From CAYRHN01 sp964424115 (lineage in GTDB: Bacteria > Chloroflexota > Anaerolineae > Anaerolineales > Anaerolineaceae), in NCBI GenBank assembly GCA_964424115.1, contig CAYRHN010000004.1, positions 186,001 through 250,000 of the forward strand: a DNA stretch of 64,000 bases. Direction: 5' to 3'. The position numbers were made by a program, and so were the translations under genes. Under the pieces are notes generated by a model. It saw only the letters and a program-made list of their open reading frames with translations. It was not told where the DNA came from and did no database searches. Positions 57,950 through 64,000 of the stretch are shown here, piece after piece. Position 1 is the first letter of the stretch. The number at the start of each line of letters is the position of its first letter.

Positions 57950-59311
57950 ATGAATCCTTTGCTGCGCCAACTGGCTGAAATTCGCCGCCGCTTCCTCGTT
58001 CGATGGACTGAGTTCTGGCGGCGTATCCGCGACTATTTTCAGCGCAATCCCGATACCTTGGATGGGTTGATCGGCACGCTCACCGGGGTTGTGTTGCTCT
58101 TGATGATCCTGGATGTGGCTTATCTTGCCGAACGGGCATTTGATCAGGGGCGTTCTGCTCAATTCGTGCGCGATCTCCTGCAAAGCAATCCCTTCTTCCG
58201 CGGCGATTTCGGCGATTCGGTCATCCGCCCGCTTTTCACGATCTTTCTGATCCCCATCAATCTGCGCTTCCTCATCGCCCCCCTCACCGCGATCCTGATC
58301 GTATTTGTTGGCGCCGCCAATTATATTCGCGGAATGTTTAACGTTCCTTCCTTTGGTATGGCCTTCCGACACATCATTACGGCGGTTTTCTTTGTGGGAA
58401 CCGGCAGCATGCGCATCAGCCGGGGACAGCGGGTTCTGGCTTCGGGCGAGATCAACAAGATGGACGTGATCGGTGGCCCAGGCTATCTGGAGGTGGAGCA
58501 GGACAGTGCGGTTTTGGTTCGCGGGCCGTATGGTCACTTGCGCCAGGGAATTGGCAAGGCCCTTTTCCTGCGCAATTTCGAGCGGATCGTGCATGTCATC
58601 AGCACCGAAGATCAGCACGAACGCCAGGAAGAAAAGGTGCTCACCACCCGCGACCGGATCCGCCTTACCTTGCGCAATATGAACTGGCGCTACCGCGTCC
58701 TGCCGGCTGAGGGCGAGAACGAAGGTCGCCGCTCCCTCTCCAACCCCTACCCCATGTCGCCCGACGCCATGCGCAATATGACCTACAATATGAGCGCGGA
58801 TGCAAAAGGCAATATGGATTGGAATGTCGCGGTCAAGAACATCGTCACTGGCGCCGTGGAAGATTTTGTCTATGGCAATACCATCGACCAGGTCACAATG
58901 CCCGGCCTGGCCGGGGGAGACCCCCGCCGCACGATGCGCGAACAGGCCTTTGTTCCCAACATCACCAATAACTTGCGCAATATTGGTGCCCGCCTGGTGT
59001 GGATCGATGCCGGGGTGCCGGATATCATCGAGCCGGATGTGGATAACAGCCGCATCAACCTGTGGGCATCCGATCAGATGGGGGAAAGCGAGGCCCAAAC
59101 CGCCTACGCCCGCGCACGCGCAGCGATCTACCACGAGCAGGGTCGGGCGGAGGGACAGGCCGAGTTGATCATCGGCATTACGGAAGCCCTCAATAATGTG
59201 GAATTGAACGACGATCCCGAACAGAACCTCCGCAACATCCTCCTCTTCCGCACTGCGCAACTGCTGGAAGCCATGGCCGACCGTGAGCCGCCCAAGGATC
59301 TCCCTGAATGA
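57950..59311 (+). CDS. SPFH/band-7-like membrane protein, second of operon
   Basis: This 453-residue protein has three likely membrane segments: LIGTLTGVVLLLMILDVAYL, a middle one in LFTIFLIPINLRFLIAPLTA and a third in TAVFFVGTGSM. The following SPFH-like part contains VIGGPGYLEVEQDSAVLVRG, which aligns with PGVIVLDSNSAIAMEAG in the upstream protein, and HERQEEKVLTTRDRIRLTLR. Next are a dimer-type segment (MREQAFVPNITNNLRNIGAR) and an Ala/Arg-rich helix (TAYARARAAIYHEQGRAEGQ). The longer frame upstream is a shadow. It overlaps the next gene as ATGA. Confidence 0.66.
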   Translation: MNPLLRQLAEIRRRFLVRWTEFWRRIRDYFQRNPDTLDGLIGTLTGVVLLLMILDVAYLAERAFDQGRSAQFVRDLLQSNPFFRGDFGDSVIRPLFTIFLIPINLRFLIAPLTAILIVFVGAANYIRGMFNVPSFGMAFRHIITAVFFVGTGSMRISRGQRVLASGEINKMDVIGGPGYLEVEQDSAVLVRGPYGHLRQGIGKALFLRNFERIVHVISTEDQHERQEEKVLTTRDRIRLTLRNMNWRYRVLPAEGENEGRRSLSNPYPMSPDAMRNMTYNMSADAKGNMDWNVAVKNIVTGAVEDFVYGNTIDQVTMPGLAGGDPRRTMREQAFVPNITNNLRNIGARLVWIDAGVPDIIEPDVDNSRINLWASDQMGESEAQTAYARARAAIYHEQGRAEGQAELIIGITEALNNVELNDDPEQNLRNILLFRTAQLLEAMADREPPKDLPE

Positions 59312-61119
59312 TTCGTCAGATTGATTTGCAGGAAGCCTTTGATACTTGGTTTAACCATTTTCATCCATCCAGCTTGAGCGCGGATCTCCGCGGAAAAGCC
59401 GGCAGGTTGATGACGCTCGCCGGCGGACCGCGCATTACCAATGAGGGTCTTCGTAGTTCGATCGATGAGATCATCGCTCACAGCAAGAAGATCTATTTAC
59501 GCCTGGATACTGTGTCTGATATGGATGCCCGGCGCCAGTTCGCCGAGGTCCTGGCCATGTCGGCCATTTGTTTCCAAAAGGTGGAAGAACTGGATCAGGC
59601 CCGTGAACTGCTCAGTGCTGCCGTGTTGATCCCCCTCCCCATTCACGAGAGAGCTGTTCTGGCCTGGATGTTGGGCAGCGTGGATATTTTGCGGGGAAGG
59701 AATTTGCAAGGCTATAAGAATTTGCGTGCGGGGATCGATGGCTTTACCCGTATCCGCGACCAAAAGCAGCGCCTCCTCAACCGCAGGCGGGATGTTTGGA
59801 ACCAGGAAGATCATCAAATGCTTTCCGCGCGCTATCTGGATTGGTACCAGGCGCAGATCAACAACATGAACAAGGTTCTGGCCGGGGTTATGCAGCAGGC
59901 CTTGGATTGGTTGGGGTTGGATAAGTGGGGGCATTTCCGCACGGTCACAAAGACATGGCAAAAGCAGTTGAGAGCCTACCTGGAGCATGCCGATCCACGC
60001 GAAAAAGATGTGTTGAGTGTGACCGGCACCAGCACCGACTTGCTGGGGATGGATTATCAAGAGCGGAACGTCGCCTCGCGTATGCGCCTGCGGAAAGAGC
60101 GCGGCGATCCTCAAAAAGCGCGCGCCGTCATTGCCGAAATGTTACGCTTGAGCCATGAAGTCGCCCGCGTCACACACCGGGATGGTCCGGCAGGCAATCC
60201 TCCTCGCCTGGGGACCCCCTATCTTGAATTGCCGGAAGTGATGGTGGTTTGCGCCTGGGGGTTTTATGAGATTTGCGATCTGGATGCCTCGATCCAATTG
60301 CTGTTGCGCGCATTAAGGTTGTTCTCGGATGGCAACTGGATGCAGTCGGTGGCGCGGTGGATGTTGGGAATTGTCTACCAGGATCTGCCCGGCAGTGAAT
60401 TGTTGGGAATGGCCGAGTGGCAGCGCGCGGCTGAACAAATGGAGGAATTCGCCTTTCGCTCGCGCCGCCAGCACGAGAATGAATTGTTGGCGCATTTGGA
60501 GAGGATTAACGACATCATGCGCCTCACCTTGAGTGAACCACCCGAAATTGAAATACCGGATGCTGACATGGAGATCCGCTTTGCGCGCATTAATTTGGCT
60601 ATCCAGACTACCGCGGTGCATTTCCAGGATACCCGCCAAAGAGAATTTCTCCAATCATTATCCCGCGTCCTGCGCTGTGATGTCCACCAGTTGCGCGTTA
60701 CCCGCCTGACCAATGGCTGTCTCCTGGTCACGATCCAGTTGCTCCTGGACAAGGCGGTGTCGCTGCTGAATCTGTATCTCAACCAGCACAATAGCTTACT
60801 CTCCCTGCCGGATTTTAAGGTCCCCGGTATTGAGCCTTTGCCCGAAGAACGCCGGATTGGAGAGGATTTGGAGCATATGGAAGATGAGATGCGCGGACTG
60901 AGCGAAGATAAGGAGTTGAGCGGTCTCCTGCTCAAGCGCAGAGAGATCCTGGAAAAATTGCTGGCTCTCCAGGATCAGCGCGCCCAACTGACCAATCCCC
61001 TCCGTGCTACATTTGATATCCAGTCTGATGAAAAAACGCACTATAAGAATCTATTGCAGACTACCAAAGATCTGCGCGATACCTATCTTCTCAACCAGAC
61101 ACGGTCAGCCAACCAGTAG
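59308..61119 (+). CDS. Large helical (TPR-like) protein with effector-associated-like region
   Basis: This 603-residue soluble protein has no signal peptide. Residues 40-150 and 250-400 are helix pairs of TPR type (EVLAMSAICFQKVEELDQAR, CAWGFYEICDLDASIQLLLR). Residues 433-495 have a compact pattern, HFQDTRQREFLQSLSRVLRC followed by VTRLTNGCLLVTIQLLLDKA, that resembles small adaptor modules near bacterial NTPase and TIR proteins: a helix, a short strand, a VTI strand, a helix. The C-terminus is coiled-coil-like. Translationally coupled to the SPFH gene by ATGA; its last 15 nt overlap the convergent phosphatase gene. Function unknown. Confidence 0.6.
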   Translation: MIRQIDLQEAFDTWFNHFHPSSLSADLRGKAGRLMTLAGGPRITNEGLRSSIDEIIAHSKKIYLRLDTVSDMDARRQFAEVLAMSAICFQKVEELDQARELLSAAVLIPLPIHERAVLAWMLGSVDILRGRNLQGYKNLRAGIDGFTRIRDQKQRLLNRRRDVWNQEDHQMLSARYLDWYQAQINNMNKVLAGVMQQALDWLGLDKWGHFRTVTKTWQKQLRAYLEHADPREKDVLSVTGTSTDLLGMDYQERNVASRMRLRKERGDPQKARAVIAEMLRLSHEVARVTHRDGPAGNPPRLGTPYLELPEVMVVCAWGFYEICDLDASIQLLLRALRLFSDGNWMQSVARWMLGIVYQDLPGSELLGMAEWQRAAEQMEEFAFRSRRQHENELLAHLERINDIMRLTLSEPPEIEIPDADMEIRFARINLAIQTTAVHFQDTRQREFLQSLSRVLRCDVHQLRVTRLTNGCLLVTIQLLLDKAVSLLNLYLNQHNSLLSLPDFKVPGIEPLPEERRIGEDLEHMEDEMRGLSEDKELSGLLLKRREILEKLLALQDQRAQLTNPLRATFDIQSDEKTHYKNLLQTTKDLRDTYLLNQTRSANQ

Positions 61120-61779
61120 ATTCTGTAAGGAAGCCAGGTCTTCCCGGCTCGCCCCCCCTCCAAGTAGATAGTCCTCAATTTCCAACCCTTTCAGAGTGGC
61201 CAGGATGACCTCGCGGGAATTGGTGTGTTGGCTTGCGAGCAGTGCGTCCCGATCCGGGTCCGGGCTTAATACATAGTCCGCGGCGATCTCTTCTGGGATC
61301 ACCCCTGCCAGCGCCAGCAGCAGCAGCGAGATGATGCCCGTCCGGTCGTGCCCGCGGATGCAGTGGAACAGCACCCCGCCCGGCTGGGCTTGCGCCACCG
61401 CCGAAACCACCGCTGCGTGCTTCTCCGGCCAGCGCTGCAGCGCATCCTGGTAGTAGAGCGGCGTCCTCCACAGCTCGGTCATCGCCCATTGAGTTAAAAA
61501 TTCTTTGTCGGTGATGTCTTCTATTGGAATTTGAATATTCACCAGGTCAGGGTAAGGGGAGATGAAGTCAAGCTCCTTTTCCACCATGCCATGCGTGCGC
61601 AGGGTGATGATGGTACGGATTCCGTAGGCGTACAGCGCCGACCATCCTTCCGCGGTCAGCCGGGCCGGGCTGTCCGAGCGGACGATTGCCCCCCAGCGGG
61701 TCGTGCGGCCGTCCCGGGTGGCCAGTCCGCCCAGGTCGCGGATGTTGTTGCAGCCTTCCCAGTCAAGGATCCGGTTCAT
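61105..61779 (-). CDS. Tyrosine-phosphatase-like protein
   Basis: This 224-residue protein opens with NNIRDLGGLATRDGRTTRWG, the start of bacterial protein-tyrosine/serine phosphatases of the Y_phosphatase3 type. The P-loop is HCIRGHDRTGI with the nucleophile Cys140 and Arg146. In the usual family the motif is HCxxGKDRTG; here His replaces Lys144. Such enzymes hydrolyse phosphotyrosine or phosphoinositides. It overlaps the preceding gene's 3' end by 15 nt and converges with it. Substrate unknown; it could reverse the kinases in this window. Confidence 0.85.
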   Translation of the reverse strand: MNRILDWEGCNNIRDLGGLATRDGRTTRWGAIVRSDSPARLTAEGWSALYAYGIRTIITLRTHGMVEKELDFISPYPDLVNIQIPIEDITDKEFLTQWAMTELWRTPLYYQDALQRWPEKHAAVVSAVAQAQPGGVLFHCIRGHDRTGIISLLLLALAGVIPEEIAADYVLSPDPDRDALLASQHTNSREVILATLKGLEIEDYLLGGGASREDLASLQNLLVG

Positions 61780-61992
61780 CGTGGGTCTCCTCCGTAAGAA
61801 TATGCATCATTATAGCATTCTCCCAGAGACTAGATTTATTCTTACGTTTGATGAGTATAGAGAAACCACACCTTGTATTCGTAGATGTTACCCGGAAAAA
61901 ATCCTGGCGTCTTTTCCTCTTGGCGGTTCAGATTCATATCGCTGTACATCAGGATGCTAGTAATGTGATGAAAGAAATCGGAGAGGTTACAC

Positions 61993-63999
61993 TCAATTTG
62001 GTACGTTCTGGACCTGCGGATTCAATCGCACCGACTTGGACCGCATCCGCCGGGCTGGATCGGGAACATCTTGCAGTTCAAACGTGACCAGTTCGATCGC
62101 ATTTGGGTCGGGCATCTCCAATACCCGCTCAGCCAGGCAGCCCTTCATCCGCTCCAGCAATTCATGCACCGAGCGCCCATTCCCAAAGCTGAGCGGAGAT
62201 TGGTTTTTTTCGCTTAGTAGTGATGTCACCGCCTTCTCCAACACCACCTGTGTGAATCGGAAACCTCCATTTTCAGCAAATCCGCGCAAGATCGCTCCAA
62301 GTTCGCTGGCCGAATAATCTGGGAACTCTACCGGGGGAGCAAAACGAGAACTTAAGCCCGGGTTGCTCTCCAGGAATTGGGCCATCTTTTCAGGGTAGCC
62401 CGCTGCCACCACCACCAGCCGCTCGCGATAATCTTCCATGGCTTTTACCAACGTGTCCACCGCTTCTTGTCCAAAATCGTTGCCATCTTTGATCAGCGTA
62501 TAGGCTTCGTCAATGAACAGCACGCCATCCAACGCTTCCTTCACCCGTGCCATGGTTTTAAGTGCAGTCTGTCCCACGTAACCGGCCACCAGATCGGCTC
62601 GCGACACTTCCACGCAATGCCCTTTACGTAGCAATCCCAACCCGCGGTACAACTCACCTAACAGGCGCGCCACGCTGGTCTTGCCCGTACCGGGATTGCC
62701 CGTAAAGATCCAATGTTGCAGCAGGTTGCCCGGATGGTAATCGGCTTGTTTTTCTCGCCGCAGCCGGGCATAACGCGCCGAACGATATACCTGCCCTAAG
62801 GCGCGTTTTACCGGCTCCAGTCCGACTAATTGCTCTAGTTTTTCCCAGGCTTCAGCAGCCGCGTCCAGCTCGCTGCGCCACCTTTCGGGGATGTCCTCGC
62901 GCTGCAGCCCGGCATCGCCTCCCCCCCGCACCAGGCGGGCTGCCCTCCGGCGTTCCAATGCGTCCGCCAGGCTGCGCATCTCGCCCGCATTGCCGAATGT
63001 TTCGTCTCTGCCTGCCAGCATACGCCGCACCGCTTCGCGCAGCTCGCTGGCGGTCTCTTCCTCGAACGGAATAGCTCGCTCTGCCAGCATGCCGGAGAGG
63101 ATTTGCCACAATTCCTCCTCGGAATAATCTGGAAAATTGAAAGTGTTCTCCTCTGGAAATCGACGTGGCAAGCCCGGGTTGGCTGCCCGGAAATGGGTCA
63201 TCCTCCCCGGATACCCGGCTGCGATCACCACCAGCCGTCCACGCTCGTTCTCCATCCGCGCCAGTAATGTGTCCACCGCTTCCTGCCCAAATCCGCCCCG
63301 CTCATTCTCCGTCAGCATGTAAGCCTCGTCGATGAACAGCACCCCGTCCAGGGCCTGGTCAATGACCTGGTTGGTCTTGACCGCCGTTCCGCCCACATGT
63401 TCCGCCACCAGGTCGTTGCTTTTCACTTCCACGAGATGGCCCCTGCGCAGCCATCCCAGTTCGTGGTACAGCTCCCCCATCAAGCGAGCAACACTCGTCT
63501 TGCCCGTGCCGGGATTGCCTGTGAAGATCATATGCAGCAATGGAGCTTCACGCAGGCTCTGCCCACTGGCTGCCTGGAAACGTAGCCAATCCGCCAGCTC
63601 GCGCATGCGTTCTTTGATCTCTTTCAATCCCACCATGGCGTTCAGGCGTTCTTCTACACTGCGTTCTCCAGCCGGGTGAGCCGAAAACCATCCCAGGTCG
63701 CGAACCGAAGCCAGGTCCAATCGGTTCACCCCTTCCAATCGACGGATCCATACGCGGGCTTTGCCCCCTTCAGCAGCCATCCAATCCGCAAATCGCGCCA
63801 CATTTTCGCTTTCCACTTGTAAACCCCTTGCCCGACGTTGGTGGCGGATCAAGCGTTCGATCTCCCTGGCATCCGGGCCGCCGATCTGGGCCACAGCCCC
63901 TTCGCGTCGGAGGATCAAAGTACGCAATTCTGGTAGATCAATTCGTTCGGCTGCCTCGCACAGGCTGTCATAACGGTCAGCTGAGAAAACGAAGGTCAC
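61993..63999 (-). CDS. Double-AAA+ ATPase (CbbX/SpoVK-like), truncated at right edge
   Basis: The visible 668 residues hold two CbbX-type AAA+ modules. The first has Walker A FTGNPGTGKTSVARLMGELY (about 159-178), Walker B GVLFIDEAYML and ALERRRAARLV sensor-2 region. The second repeats FTGNPGTGKTSVARLLGELY, GVLFIDEAYTL and KAMEDYRERLVVVAAGYP. The N-terminal 115 residues are soluble and helical (ELRTLILRREGAVAQIG). A GTG at 63999 may or may not be the start, since the frame is open to the edge. CbbX and SpoVK-like proteins remodel protein complexes; EccA of type VII secretion is related. Substrate unknown. Confidence 0.86.
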   Translation of the reverse strand: MTFVFSADRYDSLCEAAERIDLPELRTLILRREGAVAQIGGPDAREIERLIRHQRRARGLQVESENVARFADWMAAEGGKARVWIRRLEGVNRLDLASVRDLGWFSAHPAGERSVEERLNAMVGLKEIKERMRELADWLRFQAASGQSLREAPLLHMIFTGNPGTGKTSVARLMGELYHELGWLRRGHLVEVKSNDLVAEHVGGTAVKTNQVIDQALDGVLFIDEAYMLTENERGGFGQEAVDTLLARMENERGRLVVIAAGYPGRMTHFRAANPGLPRRFPEENTFNFPDYSEEELWQILSGMLAERAIPFEEETASELREAVRRMLAGRDETFGNAGEMRSLADALERRRAARLVRGGGDAGLQREDIPERWRSELDAAAEAWEKLEQLVGLEPVKRALGQVYRSARYARLRREKQADYHPGNLLQHWIFTGNPGTGKTSVARLLGELYRGLGLLRKGHCVEVSRADLVAGYVGQTALKTMARVKEALDGVLFIDEAYTLIKDGNDFGQEAVDTLVKAMEDYRERLVVVAAGYPEKMAQFLESNPGLSSRFAPPVEFPDYSASELGAILRGFAENGGFRFTQVVLEKAVTSLLSEKNQSPLSFGNGRSVHELLERMKGCLAERVLEMPDPNAIELVTFELQDVPDPARRMRSKSVRLNPQVQNVPN

Positions 64000-64000
64000 C

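Noticed and set aside
61780..61992. Small gene in the gap before the AAA+ gene
   Set aside because: A plus-strand frame from about 61857 runs into the AAA+ gene in antisense and shows no recognisable protein features.

Overview
The window looks like chromosomal DNA of a GC-rich, free-living bacterium of the Chloroflexota, most probably class Anaerolineae. This is inferred from gene content: Pro/Thr-rich linkers between membrane anchors and extracellular beta-propellers, a large alpha-2-macroglobulin, eukaryotic-type Ser/Thr kinases, nickel superoxide dismutase, roadblock/V4R proteins and an aldehyde:ferredoxin oxidoreductase, next to ordinary bacterial housekeeping genes. No tRNA, rRNA, CRISPR array, phage or transposase gene was seen. 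Coding density is high and only one gene-free stretch exceeds 300 bp.

Layout. 1-4.1 kb: the end of a TspO-like gene, then a minus-strand wecC-wecB-glycosyltransferase operon making and using UDP-ManNAc/ManNAcA. 4.3-10 kb: an anchored propeller protein, rubrerythrin, the frr-uppS-cdsA block (ribosome recycling, undecaprenyl-PP and CDP-diacylglycerol synthesis) and glpX. 10-14.5 kb: a SIMPL lipoprotein and a five-gene PspC/LiaF-like membrane cluster, probably for envelope stress. 14.7-17 kb: a YabE-like wall protein overlapping ksgA. 17-19.6 kb: a minus-strand operon of roadblock, V4R, response-regulator and DPM-type glycosyltransferase genes. 19.7-27.3 kb: LRR protein, double GNAT, GH31 glycosidase, and a tryptophanase-AOR operon. 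27.5-31.4 kb: mscL, a GIN-domain protein, a YciI-like protein, a propeller protein and the sodN-sodX pair. 31.5-36.6 kb: an SRPBCC protein, a kinase-propeller fusion, and a three-gene operon (PAP2 phosphatase, nucleotidyltransferase, unknown). 36.9-44.5 kb: a solute-binding lipoprotein that reads as a circular permutation, and a 1988-residue alpha-2-macroglobulin without its thioester. 44.7-56.2 kb: glmS, two membrane glycosyltransferases, a second kinase, tpiA with an insertion, an HExxH membrane protein, moaA and upp. 56.3-64 kb: two SPFH-like membrane proteins co-transcribed with a large helical protein, then a Tyr-phosphatase-like protein and a double-AAA+ ATPase that runs off the edge.

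The genes converge on envelope construction and surveillance: lipid carrier and phospholipid synthesis, UDP-amino sugars, several glycosyltransferases, stress sensing, wall remodelling, and surface-anchored propellers and protease-inhibitor-like proteins. The best candidates for something undescribed are the SPFH-SPFH-helical operon at 56.3-61.1 kb and the permuted solute-binding protein at 36.9-38.5 kb. Four families of short interspersed inverted repeats lie between genes, and several genes appear to have leaderless promoters, with a -10 box 6-7 nt before the start codon.
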